From: Halomonas denitrificans
GTDB lineage: Bacteria > Pseudomonadota > Gammaproteobacteria > Pseudomonadales > Halomonadaceae
Direction: 5' to 3'
Length of the DNA stretch: 64,000 nt
NCBI RefSeq assembly: GCF_003056305.1
Contig: NZ_PYVX01000003.1
Coordinates: forward strand, 310,001-374,000
The notes under the pieces are model-generated. The model did not search any database, was not told the DNA's origin, and worked only from the letters and a program-made list of their open reading frames with translations. This document shows positions 8,086 to 18,417 of the stretch, piece by piece. The position numbers and the translations under genes were made by a program. How positions within the stretch are numbered: the first letter of the stretch is position 1; the number at the start of each line of letters is the position of its first letter.

Positions 8086-8493
8086 ATGATCGATCGGCTC
8101 GAAGCCTCTTTGAACTTCCATCAGCAGGCCCTGGGGCTGCGCCAGGAGCGCCAGAAGGTGCTGGCCAGCAACATCGCCAATGCGGACACGCCAGGCTACA
8201 AGGCCCGCGACATGGACTTCGCCAGCGAGCTCAACAAGGCCGTCCAGCAGGGCGGAAGCGACGGCCTGTCGCTGTCGCGGACCTCCTCGCGCCATCTCGA
8301 GGGCCGGGGGCCGATGTCGGGCTCTCGCGACCTGCTCTATCGGGTGCCGGCCCAGCCGAGCCTCGACGGCAATACCGTCGACATGGACCGCGAGCGCACC
8401 CAGTTCGCCGACAACTCGGTGCGCTACCAGGCGGCGCTGACGATGCTCAACAGCCGCATTCAGGGCCTCAAGAAGGCCATGCAGCCCGAATAA
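8086..8493 (+). CDS. flgB: Flagellar proximal rod protein FlgB
   Basis: FlgB forms part of the proximal rod. The 135-residue product carries the rod/hook family signature LASNIANADTPGYKARDMDF near residues 26-45 and ends with the typical NSVRYQAALTMLNSRIQGLKKAM. The start at 8086 (MIDRLEASLNF) is preferred over an ATG at 8038 because it agrees with the family N-terminus and follows a GGGGAG site. It is the first gene of flgBCDEFGHIJ; no clear sigma-28 site was seen upstream, as expected for an early operon. Confidence 0.96.
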   Translation: MIDRLEASLNFHQQALGLRQERQKVLASNIANADTPGYKARDMDFASELNKAVQQGGSDGLSLSRTSSRHLEGRGPMSGSRDLLYRVPAQPSLDGNTVDMDRERTQFADNSVRYQAALTMLNSRIQGLKKAMQPE

Positions 8494-8508
8494 TCCAGGA
8501 GGGATTCC

Positions 8509-8916
8509 ATGTCGATGTTCTCCATCTTCGATATCTCCGGCTCGGCCATGAGCGCCCAGTCGCAGCGCATGAACGTCACCGCCAGCAACCTGGCCAACGC
8601 GGACAGCGTCGCGGGCCCCGACGGCGAGGCCTACCGGGCCAAGCAGGTGATGTTCGAGACCCGCGCCCGGACCCGCGACGGCATCGGCGGCGTGGGGGTG
8701 CGCGAGGTGGTGGAAGACCCCTCGCCCATGCGCCAGGAGTATCGCCCCGGGCATCCTCTGGCCGACGACGCGGGCTACGTGACCATGCCCAACGTCGACC
8801 CGGTGGGCGAGATGGTCAACATGATCTCCGCCTCGCGCTCCTACCAGGCCAACGTCGAGGTGATGAACACCAACAAGCAGCTGATGCTCAAGACACTGAC
8901 CCTGGGCGAGGGATAA
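8509..8916 (+). CDS. flgC: Flagellar proximal rod protein FlgC
   Basis: A 135-residue rod protein with the conserved N-terminal helix ([30 protein letters not shown]), the [19 protein letters not shown] segment and the C-terminal [18 protein letters not shown]. It polymerises with FlgB, FlgF and FliE in the periplasm. An AGGAGG ribosome site precedes the ATG, 15 bases after flgB. Length is normal. Confidence 0.97.
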   Translation: MSMFSIFDISGSAMSAQSQRMNVTASNLANADSVAGPDGEAYRAKQVMFETRARTRDGIGGVGVREVVEDPSPMRQEYRPGHPLADDAGYVTMPNVDPVGEMVNMISASRSYQANVEVMNTNKQLMLKTLTLGEG

Positions 8917-8920
8917 CCAC

Positions 8921-9634
8921 ATGGCGAGCACTATCGATAGCGGCGTGATCAATGGCATCAACGGCGGCGCCGCGGGTGGCGCGAGCCTGAGCGCCCGCCA
9001 GTCGGACGAACTGCGCAACAACTTCATGACCATGCTGGTGACGCAGCTGCAGAACCAGGACCCGCTCAGTCCGATGAAGAACGAGGACATGACCGCCCAG
9101 CTGGCGCAGATCAACACCGTCAGCGGCATCGAGGAGCTCAACGAGTCGATGGCGGCGATCACCGGCCAGATCGACGCCGGTCAGGCCCTGCAGGCCACCT
9201 CGCTGATCGGCAAGGGCGTGCTGGTGCCCGGCGATCGCGTGCTGCTGAGCCAGGGCGAGGCGGCCGAGGGCGAGGAGGCCCAGGTGACCACCACGCCCTT
9301 CGGCATCGAGCTAGATCAGCCCGCCGACAACGTCATCGTCACCATCACCAACCAGTCCGGCCAGGTCGTGAACCGCTACGAGATGGGCTCGGCCAAGGCC
9401 GGGGTGGAGTCCTTCAGCTGGGATGGCCAGACCAGCGACGGCCAGACCGCCGCCGACGGCGCCTACAGCGTCAGCGTCGAGGCCACCCGAGGGGACGAGG
9501 CGGTGCCCGTCGAGACCCTCAACTACGCCGTGGTCGGCAGCGTCACGCCGCCGACCAATGGCGGACAGGTGCAGCTCGATCTGGGGGCCGTCTATGGCCG
9601 GGTCGGGCTCTCGGATATCAAGCAGATCCTCTGA
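8921..9634 (+). CDS. flgD: Hook capping protein FlgD
   Basis: FlgD caps the growing hook and is required for FlgE polymerisation. The 237-residue product has the FlgD N-terminal motif NNFMTMLVTQLQNQDPLSPM (residues 30-49) followed by the helix EDMTAQLAQINTVSGIEELN, then the FLG-like domain with SFSWDGQTSDGQTAADG. It starts four bases after flgC ends and is normal in length. Confidence 0.97.
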   Translation: MASTIDSGVINGINGGAAGGASLSARQSDELRNNFMTMLVTQLQNQDPLSPMKNEDMTAQLAQINTVSGIEELNESMAAITGQIDAGQALQATSLIGKGVLVPGDRVLLSQGEAAEGEEAQVTTTPFGIELDQPADNVIVTITNQSGQVVNRYEMGSAKAGVESFSWDGQTSDGQTAADGAYSVSVEATRGDEAVPVETLNYAVVGSVTPPTNGGQVQLDLGAVYGRVGLSDIKQIL

Positions 9635-9697
9635 TGACGGGCCGCTCGATCACGAGCCGTTCTCCGTTCGATACTCAGCCAACGCAGGGACAGTGAC

Positions 9698-10942
9698 ATG
9701 GGTTTCTCTCAAGCGCTCAGCGGCCTGAACGCCGCCTCCTCCAGCCTCGACGTGCTGGGCAACAACATCGCCAACTCCCAGACCGTGGGCTACAAGAGTG
9801 CCGGTGCCCAGTTCGCCGACGTCTTCGCCGGCTCCACGGGCCTGGGCACCAAGGTCTCCCAGGTGCTTCAGGATTTCGGTGCCGGCAACATCGAGGCCAC
9901 CGGTCGCGAGCTCGACCTGGCGGTGAGCGGTCAGGGCTTCTATCGCTTCCAGCAGAATGGCGAGGTGGTCTACTCGCGCAACGGCCAGCTCTCCATGACA
10001 CCGGACGGCTACCTGCAGAACGCCCAGGGCGCGCGGATCATGGGCTACGGCCTCAACGCAGCCGGCAACGTCGAGACCGGCGGCCAGCCCCAGGTGCTGC
10101 AGGTGCCGTCCGAGGAGATGCCCGCCAGCGCCACCACCGACGTGTCCACCACCCTCAATCTGGATGCCCGGGAAGTCGTCGGCGAAGAGCTGCGCCAGAC
10201 CACGCTGGTCGACGTCAACGGCAATGATGTGGCCATCGATTACCACTACTCCAACAACTTCACCGTCTACGACTCCCTGGGCAATCCCCGCAACATCACC
10301 GCCTACTACGAGAAGACGGGTCCCAACCAGTGGACCTCGCGTATCGCTATGGACGGTCAGGCGCTGATGGACGGAGCTGCAACGCCGGCGCCGCAGGAGA
10401 GGACGTTGACCTTCAACAACAACGGCCAGCTGACCGCCGGCGGCGACCAGACCTACACTTTCGCCTCCGCCGACTTCCTGGGTGACGAGCCCCAGGATCT
10501 GACCTTCGACATGAACCTGGCCGGTTCCACCCAGTTCGGCAACAACTCCCGGGCCAGCGACCTGACCCAGAACGGCTATACCTCCGGCGCCCTGGTGGGG
10601 ATCACCATCGAAGACGATGGCACCGTGACGCGCAACTACACCAACGAGCAGTCGCGCCCCGCGGGCCAGATCACGCTGTCCAACTTCCGCAACCCGGAGG
10701 GCCTCCAGTCGGTCGGCGACAACGCCTGGACCGCTACTGCGGCCTCCGGCCAGGAGCTGCTGGGCGAGGCCGGCACCGGCGTGCTGGGCAGCATCCAGTC
10801 CGGCGCCATCGAGACCTCCAACGTGGATCTGGCCAAGCAGCTGGTGGACATGATCGTCACCCAGCGCGCCTACCAGGCCAACTCCCAGACCATCAAGACC
10901 CAGGACGAGGTCCTCCAGGCCTCGATCAACCTGAGTCGCTAA
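9698..10942 (+). CDS. flgE: Flagellar hook protein FlgE
   Basis: The 414-residue hook subunit has the standard N-terminal motif LNAASSSLDVLGNNIANSQT with GYKS following, a central D1/D2 region of FlgE type (LTFDMNLAGSTQFG), and the C-terminal SNVDLAKQLVDMIVTQRAYQ motif shared by axial proteins. A 63-base gap from flgD contains an AGGGACAG ribosome site. The length is typical of gammaproteobacterial hooks. Confidence 0.97.
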   Translation: MGFSQALSGLNAASSSLDVLGNNIANSQTVGYKSAGAQFADVFAGSTGLGTKVSQVLQDFGAGNIEATGRELDLAVSGQGFYRFQQNGEVVYSRNGQLSMTPDGYLQNAQGARIMGYGLNAAGNVETGGQPQVLQVPSEEMPASATTDVSTTLNLDAREVVGEELRQTTLVDVNGNDVAIDYHYSNNFTVYDSLGNPRNITAYYEKTGPNQWTSRIAMDGQALMDGAATPAPQERTLTFNNNGQLTAGGDQTYTFASADFLGDEPQDLTFDMNLAGSTQFGNNSRASDLTQNGYTSGALVGITIEDDGTVTRNYTNEQSRPAGQITLSNFRNPEGLQSVGDNAWTATAASGQELLGEAGTGVLGSIQSGAIETSNVDLAKQLVDMIVTQRAYQANSQTIKTQDEVLQASINLSR

Positions 10943-10957
10943 GGCGGGAGTCGCGCC

Positions 10958-11713
10958 ATGGATCGCATCCTCTACACCGCCATGAGCGGCGCCCGGCAGA
11001 GCATGGAGCAGCAGTCGGTGGTCAGCCACAACCTCTCCAACGTGGACACCGTCGGCTTTCGCGCCCAGCTGCACGCCATGCGCGCCGTGCCGGTACAGGG
11101 CGACGGCGCCCTGCCCACGCGGGTCTCGGTGGCCGCCTCGACGCCGGGGGCGGACTTCGCGCCCGGCCCCATGAACCGCACCGGCCGGGCGCTCGACGTG
11201 GCGATGGAGGGCGATGCCTGGCTCGCGGTGCAGGCGGCGGACGGTACCGAGGCCTACACCCGCCGCGGCGATCTCCAGGTGGACAGCGACGGCCTGGTGA
11301 CCAGCGTTGGCCGCCCGGTGATCGGCGAGGGCGGCCCCATCCAGGTGCCGCTGGGCGCCCAGCTCTCGGTGGGCAGCGACGGCACCCTGAGCGCCATCGC
11401 CCAGGGCCAGGGGCCAGACGCCCTGGTGGCCGTGGGCCGCCTCAAGCTGGTCACGCCCGGCGAGGCGGGCGTGGTCCGCGGCAACGACGGCCTCTTCCGG
11501 GCCCCGCCCGGCGGCGAGGGCGCCCCGGCGGCGCTGCCCGCCGACGACGAGGCCCGGCTGGTCAGCGGTGCCCTGGAGGGCAGCAACGTCGGCGCCGTGG
11601 ACGCCATGGTGTCGATGATCGACGTGGCGCGGCGCTACGAGATGCAGACCAAGGTCATCAGCACCGCCGACGAGAACGCCCAGCGCGCCAACAGCCTGCT
11701 CTCCCTGAGCTGA
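10958..11713 (+). CDS. flgF: Flagellar proximal rod protein FlgF
   Basis: A 251-residue rod protein. The N-terminus MDRILYTAMSGARQSMEQQ with SHNLSNVDTVGF and the C-terminal GSNVGAVDAMVSMIDVARRYEMQ identify FlgF rather than FlgG. GGGAG ribosome site; 15 bases after flgE. Confidence 0.96.
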   Translation: MDRILYTAMSGARQSMEQQSVVSHNLSNVDTVGFRAQLHAMRAVPVQGDGALPTRVSVAASTPGADFAPGPMNRTGRALDVAMEGDAWLAVQAADGTEAYTRRGDLQVDSDGLVTSVGRPVIGEGGPIQVPLGAQLSVGSDGTLSAIAQGQGPDALVAVGRLKLVTPGEAGVVRGNDGLFRAPPGGEGAPAALPADDEARLVSGALEGSNVGAVDAMVSMIDVARRYEMQTKVISTADENAQRANSLLSLS

Positions 11714-11740
11714 GATGCCCCGAACACGAGGAATGCCTAG

Positions 11741-12523
11741 ATGATCAAGTCACTGTGGACGGCGAAGACCGGCCTCGAGTCCCAGCAGGTCAAGCTGGAC
11801 GTGATCTCCAACAACCTGGCCAACGTCAACACCAACGGCTTCAAGCAGTCCCGGGCGGTGTTCGAGGACCTGCTCTACCAGAACCTGCGCCAGCCCGGCG
11901 CCCAGAACGACGTCCAGAACCGCCTGCCGTCGGGCATGCAGGTCGGCACCGGCGTGCGCCCGGTGGCCACCGAGCGCCTGCACACCCAGGGAGGGCTTGA
12001 ACAGACCGGCAACTCCCGCGACCTCGCCATCAACGGCCAGGGCTTCTTCCAGGTGCTGATGCCGGACGGCACCACCGGCTATACCCGCGACGGCAGCTTC
12101 CAGCTGGATGCCAACGGCCAGATGGTCACCGCCAACGGCTATCCGCTGGAGCCGGCGATCATCATCCCCGACAACGCGCTGTCGGTGAGCATCGGCGAGG
12201 ACGGCATCGTGTCGGTGAAGCAGCCGGGCAGCACCCAGTCCAACGAGGTGGGCCAGATCACCGTCTCCACCTTCGTCAATCCCACCGGGCTAGAGAGTAT
12301 CGGCGGCAACCTCTACACCGAGACCACCGCCTCCGGCCCCCGCAACGAGGGCATCCCCGGCCTGAACGGCGCGGGACGCCTGTTCCAAGGCTACGTGGAG
12401 ACGTCCAACGTCAACGTGGTGGAAGAGATGGTCAGCATGATCCAGACCCAGCGGGCCTACGAGATCAACAGCAAGGCCGTGAAGACCAGCGACGAGATGC
12501 TGGCGCGCCTCGCCCAGCTGTAA
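11741..12523 (+). CDS. flgG: Flagellar distal rod protein FlgG
   Basis: The 260-residue distal rod subunit begins [16 protein letters not shown] and carries [19 protein letters not shown] plus QNLRQPGAQ near residue 50, the insertion that distinguishes rod FlgG from the flexible hook. The C-terminus [20 protein letters not shown] is the shared axial helix. GAGGAA ribosome site. Length matches FlgG of E. coli (260). Confidence 0.98.
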   Translation: MIKSLWTAKTGLESQQVKLDVISNNLANVNTNGFKQSRAVFEDLLYQNLRQPGAQNDVQNRLPSGMQVGTGVRPVATERLHTQGGLEQTGNSRDLAINGQGFFQVLMPDGTTGYTRDGSFQLDANGQMVTANGYPLEPAIIIPDNALSVSIGEDGIVSVKQPGSTQSNEVGQITVSTFVNPTGLESIGGNLYTETTASGPRNEGIPGLNGAGRLFQGYVETSNVNVVEEMVSMIQTQRAYEINSKAVKTSDEMLARLAQL

Positions 12524-12562
12524 CGACGAGGGAGGAGCGCGGGTGAGAGAAGGAGAGTAGTC

Positions 12563-13258
12563 ATGAATGCCGGAATGTTCGACAGCGGGCGGTGCCTGCG
12601 CGGGCTCTGTGTCCTGGTGCTGGTGCTGCTGGGCGGCTGTGCCCAGGTGCCGCGCGCCTCGGTGGTCGGCGAGCAGGAGCAGATCATGATCCCGGACCGG
12701 CCGGCCCCGCGGGCCAACGGCTCCATCTATCAGGCGCACCGCGGCTACCAGCCGCTGTTCGAGGACCGGCGGCCGCGCATGGTGGGCGATATCCTGACCA
12801 TCGTGCTGGACGAGGAGGTCAGCGCCAGCAAGAACGCCCGCTCCAACGCCGATCGCAACGGCTCCTCGAGCCTCGGCTTCGACCAGCAGGCCGATGCCAT
12901 CGAGCAGCTGGCCGCGCTCGGCTTCGACATCTCCGCCTCCGGCGAGAGCGACTTCGAGGGGGGCGGCGGCTCCGAGGCCAACAACTCCTTCACCGGCACC
13001 ATCACCGTCTCGGTGGTCGAGGTGATGAACAACGGCAACCTCCGGGTGCGTGGCGAGAAGCAGATCGCCATCAACCAGGGCACCGAGTTCATCCGCTTTG
13101 CCGGGGTGGTCAATCCGCGCACCATCACCGGCCAGAATACCGTGCCCTCGACCTCGGTGGCGGATGCGCGCATCGAGTACGTCGGCAACGGCTACATCAA
13201 CGAGGCGCAGCACATGGGCTGGCTGCAGCGCTTCTTCCTCAACGTCTCACCCTTCTGA
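12563..13258 (+). CDS. flgH: Flagellar L-ring lipoprotein FlgH
   Basis: FlgH forms the outer-membrane L ring. The 231-residue precursor has a lipobox LGGC with the lipidated cysteine at about residue 26, the conserved [21 protein letters not shown] segment region near residues 72-92, and the C-terminal [22 protein letters not shown]. An AAGGAG site precedes the start. It lies between flgG and flgI as expected. Confidence 0.97.
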   Translation: MNAGMFDSGRCLRGLCVLVLVLLGGCAQVPRASVVGEQEQIMIPDRPAPRANGSIYQAHRGYQPLFEDRRPRMVGDILTIVLDEEVSASKNARSNADRNGSSSLGFDQQADAIEQLAALGFDISASGESDFEGGGGSEANNSFTGTITVSVVEVMNNGNLRVRGEKQIAINQGTEFIRFAGVVNPRTITGQNTVPSTSVADARIEYVGNGYINEAQHMGWLQRFFLNVSPF

Positions 13259-13268
13259 TGGTGATCGC

Positions 13269-14408
13269 ATGAACTTCGGCACAGTCCGCACGATGTCCCG
13301 CCGCGCGTCACTGATGGTCCGCTCGTTGGCGCTGGTCCTGGGCTGCCTGGTCGCGCTGCCGGCCCAGGCCGAACGCCTGCGCGATCTGGCCGGCTTCGCC
13401 GGGGTGCGCGACAACGCCCTGGTGGGCTACGGCCTGGTGGTCGGCCTGGACGGCACGGGCGACCAGACCATGCAGGCGCCCTTCACCGGCCAGAGCCTGA
13501 CCAACATGCTCTCGCAGCTGGGCATCACCGTGCCCCCCGGCACCAACATGCAGCTGCGCAACGTGGCGGCGGTGATGGTCACCGCCGACCTGCCGCCCTT
13601 CGCCCGCCCCGGGCAGCGCTTCGACGTGGTGGTCTCCTCGGTCGGCAACGCCGACAGCCTGCGCGGCGGCACCCTGCTGATGACGCCGCTGAAGGGCGCC
13701 GACGGCGACACCTACGCCATCGCCCAGGGCAACCTGCTGGTGGGCGGCGCGGGGGCCTCCGCCGGCGGTGCCAGCGTGCAGATCAACCAGCAGGCCGGCG
13801 GGCGGATCAGCGGCGGTGCGACCGTGGAGCGCGAGGTGCCGCTGGCGCTGGGGGCCAACGGCGGCCTGCTCGAGCTGGAGCTCGACAGCAGCGACTTCGG
13901 CACCGCCCAGCGGGTGGTCAGCGCCATCAACCGCGAGTTCGGCCGCCCCGTGGCCGCCGCCCGCAACGGCCGGGTGATCGCCCTGGACGGCCCCCGGGAC
14001 GCCAACGCCCGGGTCAACTTCATGGCGCGGATCGAGAACATCGAGGTCACGCCCACCGAGGCGCCGGCGCGGGTGGTGCTGAACTCCCGCACCGGCTCCA
14101 TCGTGCTCAACGGCGCCGTCACCCTGCGCCAGGCCGCGGTGGCCCACGGCAACCTCTCCATCGTCATCGACACCGAGGTGGGCGTCAGCCAGCCCAACCC
14201 CTTCGGCGGCGGCGAGACCGTGGTGGTCGAGGACACTGAGATCAGCATCCAGCAGCAGCCCGGCACCCTCAAGGTGGTGGAGGGCGCCAACCTGCTCGAC
14301 GTGGTGGATGCCCTCAACTCCCTGGGCGCCACGCCCAATGACCTGATGTCGATCCTCGAGGCCCTCAAGGCGGCCGGATCGCTGCGCGCCGAGCTGGAGA
14401 TCATCTGA
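13269..14408 (+). CDS. flgI: Flagellar P-ring protein FlgI
   Basis: FlgI forms the periplasmic P ring around the rod. From the start at 13269 the product is 379 residues with a cleavable signal peptide (cleavage after ALPAQA, about residue 34), then [20 protein letters not shown], the family hallmark. The longer upstream frame from 13050 overlaps flgH and is rejected. The ribosome site is weak, so translation may depend on flgH. The stop overlaps the flgJ start. Confidence 0.96.
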   Translation: MNFGTVRTMSRRASLMVRSLALVLGCLVALPAQAERLRDLAGFAGVRDNALVGYGLVVGLDGTGDQTMQAPFTGQSLTNMLSQLGITVPPGTNMQLRNVAAVMVTADLPPFARPGQRFDVVVSSVGNADSLRGGTLLMTPLKGADGDTYAIAQGNLLVGGAGASAGGASVQINQQAGGRISGGATVEREVPLALGANGGLLELELDSSDFGTAQRVVSAINREFGRPVAAARNGRVIALDGPRDANARVNFMARIENIEVTPTEAPARVVLNSRTGSIVLNGAVTLRQAAVAHGNLSIVIDTEVGVSQPNPFGGGETVVVEDTEISIQQQPGTLKVVEGANLLDVVDALNSLGATPNDLMSILEALKAAGSLRAELEII

Positions 14409-15433
14409 TGAGCCTGAACGCTCCCGACACCATGAGCGGGCAGTTCGCCCTCGACGTCCAGGGCCTCGAGCGGATCAAGCACAGCGCCCGCCAGACCCCG
14501 GGCGAGGGGCTGGACGCCGCGGCCAGGCAGTTCGAGGCGCTGTTCGTGCAGATGATGATGAAGAGCATGCGCGATGCCGTGCCCTCCTCGGGGCTGCTCG
14601 ACAATCGCCAGACGGAGTACTTCCAGGAGCTGCTCGACAAGCAGTGGTCCCAGGGCATCGCCGAGAGTGGTGTGGGCCTGGCGGAGCGGCTGACGGCGCA
14701 GCTCGACGGTCGCTTCGGCGGCGCGACGCCGGCCCGCGACGGCGAACTCGAGGCGCTGATCGCCGGCATTCCCCGCGGCACGCCGCGCCCCCTCGAGAAC
14801 GCCCTGCGCCCGGAAGGGGACGGCGAGGCGGATGCCGCTTCGATGCCGCGCTCCTTCCTCGACGCACTGCAGACGGACGCCCCGGCGGACACCGCCTCTC
14901 GGCTCCGTGACGAGCGGCCGGCCCACGTGCGTGACTTCCTCGAGCGCCTGGCGGCGCCCGCCCGGGCGGCCAGCCGCGCCTCCGGCGTGCCGGCCGAGCT
15001 GATCCTGGCCCAGGCGGCGCTGGAGACCGGCTGGGGCCGACACGAGATCGCCACCCCGGGCGGCGGCAACAGCCACAACCTCTTCGGCATCAAGGCCGGC
15101 AGCACCTGGCGGGGCGAGACCACCGAGATCCTCACCCACGAGGTGATCGACGGCCGGCGCCAGGCCGTGCGCGACCGCTTCCGAGTCTACGGCTCCTTCG
15201 AGGAGGCCTTCACCGACTATGCCCGCCTGATCGGTGACAATCCGCGCTACGCCGGCGTGGTGACGGCGGGCAGCGCCGACCAGGCCGCCCGGGCCCTTCA
15301 GCAGGGCGGTTATGCCACCGACCCGGCCTACGCCGACAAGCTGATCGCCGTGATGGATACCCTCGGCCCGCTGGCCGGCGACACGACCCTCGCGAGTCGC
15401 GGCCCCGTCTCGCCCTACGCCACCCCGTACTGA
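14408..15433 (+). CDS. flgJ: Rod-capping protein and muramidase FlgJ
   Basis: FlgJ caps the rod in the periplasm and cuts peptidoglycan. The 341-residue product has the N-terminal rod-binding domain (residues 30-90, with AARQFEALFVQMMMKSMRDA) and a C-terminal glucosaminidase domain (residues 170-320) with AALETGWGRHE; the glutamate at about 206 is the expected catalytic residue, followed by NLFGIKAGSTW and YARLIGDNPRY. This is the two-domain form of gammaproteobacteria. Its ATG overlaps the flgI stop by one base. Confidence 0.96.
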   Translation: MSLNAPDTMSGQFALDVQGLERIKHSARQTPGEGLDAAARQFEALFVQMMMKSMRDAVPSSGLLDNRQTEYFQELLDKQWSQGIAESGVGLAERLTAQLDGRFGGATPARDGELEALIAGIPRGTPRPLENALRPEGDGEADAASMPRSFLDALQTDAPADTASRLRDERPAHVRDFLERLAAPARAASRASGVPAELILAQAALETGWGRHEIATPGGGNSHNLFGIKAGSTWRGETTEILTHEVIDGRRQAVRDRFRVYGSFEEAFTDYARLIGDNPRYAGVVTAGSADQAARALQQGGYATDPAYADKLIAVMDTLGPLAGDTTLASRGPVSPYATPY

Positions 15434-15441
15434 TTCGGCGC

Positions 15442-15468
15442 TCAAGAGTGCCGCCGCCCCGCCGATAA
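15442..15468 (+). promoter_or_regulatory. FliA (sigma-28) promoter of flgKL
   Basis: TCAAGAGT, 11-base spacer, GCCGATAA: 13 of 16 consensus positions, with a perfect minus-10. It lies in the flgJ-flgK gap. The minus-10 also forms a 7-base inverted repeat with TATCGGC at 15475-15481. Confidence 0.8.
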
Positions 15469-15497
15469 GACGGCTATCGGCCTAAGGAAATCACGCC

Positions 15498-17414
15498 ATG
15501 AGTATCTTCTCCACAGGACTGAGCGGCCTCAACGCGGCCCAGAACGCCCTGGCGACCACCAGCAACAACATCAGCAACGTCTTCACTCCGGGTTACAACC
15601 GCGAGGTGACGATTCTCGGCCAGAGCTCCACCGGCGGCGGGGGCGTGCAGGTCAACGACATCCAGCGCCAGTTCAACGACTACGTCGCCTCGCAGCTCAA
15701 CGCCGCCACCAGCAAGTCCAGCGCCCTGGAAACCTACGCCAACCAGGTCGGCCAGATCGACAGCCTGCTGGCGGATCGCGAGGCCGGCCTCGCGCCCCTG
15801 ATGCAGAACTTCTTCTCCTCCCTGGAGGACCTGGCCAGCGCCCCCTCGGATCCGGCGGCCCGGCAGGGCGTGCTCGGCTCGGCCGATACCCTGAGCGCCC
15901 AGTTCCGCTCCTTCGACGGCTACCTGCAGGACATGCAGGAGGGCATCAACGGCCAGATCGCCGACGAGGTCACCCAGATCAACAACACCACCGAGCAGCT
16001 CGCCGGGCTCAACCGCGAGATCGCCCTGGCCCGGGCGCGCAGTGGCGAGGCGCCCAACGGCCTGCTCAACCAGCGTGACCGGCTGGTCAACGAGCTCAGC
16101 GAGCGCCTGGACGTGCGCCTCAACATCCAGGACGGCAAGACCTACAACGTCAGCCTGCCCAACGGCCAGCCGCTGGTGGCCGGCACCCAGCAGTTCAAGC
16201 TCGAGGCGATGGACTCCCCCGCCGATCCCCAGCGCACCGTGCTGGGCTATCGCGACTCCGCCGGGACCCTGGTGGCCCTGGACGAGGACACCGTCACCGG
16301 CGGCACCCTCGGCGGGCTGATGGACTTCCGCGCCGAGACCCTGGACAAGACCCAGAACCAGATCGGCCAGATGGCCGTCTCCCTGGCCGTGGCGTTCAAC
16401 CAGCAGCACGCCAACGGCGTCGATCTCGACGGCGAGCAGGGCGGCGCCTTCTTCGAGATCGGCCAGCCCCGGGCCTATGCCGACGGCGGCAACGCCGGGA
16501 GTGCCCAGGTCACGGAGGCGCGTTTCGATGTGGAGAACATCGATCGCCTCAAGGCGACCGACTATTCGGTGCGCGTGACCGATGCCACCGCGACGCCGCC
16601 GACCTTCGAGGTGACGCGCCAGGACAGCGGTCGGGTGCTGGATTCCGACGACGTCACCTTCGATGCCGCGAATGGCGAGTTGAGCTTCGGCGGCGTGACC
16701 CTGACCCTCGATCCCGCGACGGGCCTGCAGGACAACGACCGCTTCGAGGTCCAGCCGGTGCGCCGCGCCGCCGGCAGCCTGGAGAGCGCCATCTCCGACC
16801 TGGACAAGATCGCCGCGGGCAACCTCGTCGGGCTCGGCGGGGATACCGCTGCCATCGCGGATCTCCAGGCCGAGCCCGGCAACGCCTTGGCGTCGGGAAA
16901 TGCCCCCTGGAGCCTGTCCGTCACGGACAACGGCGACGGCACCTTCACCCTCGCTACCGAGGATGCCACGGGGACGGCCGGACCCTCGTTCGCCAACCTT
17001 CAATCGGGGGATGAGATCACCCTGGATGGCGTCACCCTGACCCTGGGCGAGCTCGAGGATGGCCAGACCGTGAGCCTGAAGGCCGATGCCACCGGCAGTG
17101 GCGACAACCGCAACGCCCTGGCCCTGCAGGACCTGCAGGATGAAAGCATCGTGGGCGGCCTGGCCAGCCTGAGCGGCGCCTACGGTGCCATGGTCAGCGA
17201 CGTCGGCAACCGCACCAACATCGTGCAGGTCAACCTGGACGCCCAGCAGGGTCTGACCGACCAGCTCAAGGCGGTTCAGCAGTCCGAGTCCGGCGTGAAC
17301 CTGGACGAGGAGGCGGCCAACCTGATCCGCTACCAGCAGTTCTACCAGGCCAACGCCAAGGTCATCGATACGGGGAAGACGGTCATCGACACCATCCTCG
17401 GTCTGCGCAACTGA
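15498..17414 (+). CDS. flgK: Hook-filament junction protein FlgK
   Basis: FlgK is the first junction protein between hook and filament. The 638-residue product has SIFSTGLSGLNAAQNALATT then SNNISNVFTPGYNRE at the N-terminus and NLDEEAANLIRYQQFYQANAK at the C-terminus. A central insertion near residues 340-560 is less conserved, as usual in FlgK. TAAGGA ribosome site. FlgN is its chaperone. Confidence 0.97.
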   Translation: MSIFSTGLSGLNAAQNALATTSNNISNVFTPGYNREVTILGQSSTGGGGVQVNDIQRQFNDYVASQLNAATSKSSALETYANQVGQIDSLLADREAGLAPLMQNFFSSLEDLASAPSDPAARQGVLGSADTLSAQFRSFDGYLQDMQEGINGQIADEVTQINNTTEQLAGLNREIALARARSGEAPNGLLNQRDRLVNELSERLDVRLNIQDGKTYNVSLPNGQPLVAGTQQFKLEAMDSPADPQRTVLGYRDSAGTLVALDEDTVTGGTLGGLMDFRAETLDKTQNQIGQMAVSLAVAFNQQHANGVDLDGEQGGAFFEIGQPRAYADGGNAGSAQVTEARFDVENIDRLKATDYSVRVTDATATPPTFEVTRQDSGRVLDSDDVTFDAANGELSFGGVTLTLDPATGLQDNDRFEVQPVRRAAGSLESAISDLDKIAAGNLVGLGGDTAAIADLQAEPGNALASGNAPWSLSVTDNGDGTFTLATEDATGTAGPSFANLQSGDEITLDGVTLTLGELEDGQTVSLKADATGSGDNRNALALQDLQDESIVGGLASLSGAYGAMVSDVGNRTNIVQVNLDAQQGLTDQLKAVQQSESGVNLDEEAANLIRYQQFYQANAKVIDTGKTVIDTILGLRN

Positions 17415-17431
17415 TTGTCGGAGAGTCCTAG

Positions 17432-18358
17432 ATGCGTATCAGCAGCGTCACCATGTTCGAGCAGAGCGTCTCGTCCATGAATCGCCAGCAGGGCGATTTC
17501 CTCAAGGTCAGCCAGCAGATCGCCAGCGGCCGTCGCGTGGTCAACCCCTCCGACGACCCTCAGGCCGCGTCCCGGGCCGTGGGCGTCGACCAGGCCCGGG
17601 CGGTCACTCAGCAGTTCACGGATGCCCGGGTCAGCGCGCGTAACTCCCTGTCCCAGACCGAGAGCGTGCTCAACAGCGTCAATGATGCCATCGCCAGCGC
17701 CAAGACGCTGGTCATTCAGGCTTCGAACGACACCCTGAGCGACGCCGATCGCCAGTCGGTGGCCTCGGAGCTGCGCGGCGTCTACGAGACAGTTATCGGC
17801 CAGGCCAATGCCACCGACGGCAACGGGCGCTTCCTGTTCGGCGGCTACCAGGACAGCACCGAGCCCTTCGTCAGGCAGGACGGTAAAATTGAGTACGTGG
17901 GCGATACTAATATCCGCGAGCAACGTATCGATGCCTCGCGATTAATGAAGGTGACTGAGAACGGCCAGTCCATATTCCTGAGTGCTGCCGGGGATGTCGA
18001 CGCGGCCAACACCGACTTGTTCAAGACCTTCGAGAAAGCACTGGATGTGCTCGAGAATCCTCCGACTGATAAGGGTGTCCTTCATGGCACCTTGAAGGAG
18101 GCGATGAGTGAGTTCGACAACAGCCTGGACAACGTCCTGACCACCCGCGCCTCGGTCGGCGCACGCCTCAACGAGCTGGACGTGGTCGACTCCGTCAGCG
18201 GAAACCGCATGCTCAACTACGAGCAGACCCTCTCCGACCTGGTCGATCTCGACTACGCCGAGGCGATCGGCGAGTACAGCCTGCGCCAGGTAGGTTTGCA
18301 GGCCTCCCAGAAGGCCTTCGCCGACATGAAGGGCATGTCGCTCTTCCAGTTCCTCTAG
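17432..18358 (+). CDS. flgL: Hook-filament junction protein FlgL
   Basis: The 308-residue second junction protein starts MRISSVTMFEQSVSSMNRQQ, has QIASGRRVVNPSDDPQAASR and GRFLFGGYQD in the flagellin-like D0/D1 domain, and ends with DLDYAEAIGEYSLRQVGLQA. It follows flgK by 17 bases with a GGAGAG site and is the last gene of the unit; a hairpin terminator lies 22 bases after its stop. Confidence 0.97.
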   Translation: MRISSVTMFEQSVSSMNRQQGDFLKVSQQIASGRRVVNPSDDPQAASRAVGVDQARAVTQQFTDARVSARNSLSQTESVLNSVNDAIASAKTLVIQASNDTLSDADRQSVASELRGVYETVIGQANATDGNGRFLFGGYQDSTEPFVRQDGKIEYVGDTNIREQRIDASRLMKVTENGQSIFLSAAGDVDAANTDLFKTFEKALDVLENPPTDKGVLHGTLKEAMSEFDNSLDNVLTTRASVGARLNELDVVDSVSGNRMLNYEQTLSDLVDLDYAEAIGEYSLRQVGLQASQKAFADMKGMSLFQFL

Positions 18359-18380
18359 GCCTCCAACGCCCTCCAGGCCC

Positions 18381-18412
18381 CAACGCCCCGCGCCGTCCCG
18401 GCCGGGGCGTTG
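18381..18412. terminator. Bidirectional terminator between flgL and fliR
   Basis: A 10-bp perfect stem CAACGCCCCG / CGGGGCGTTG with a 12-base loop, placed between the convergent ends of flgL (+) and fliR (-). A short TCTT follows on the plus strand. Confidence 0.8.
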
Positions 18413-18417
18413 TCTTA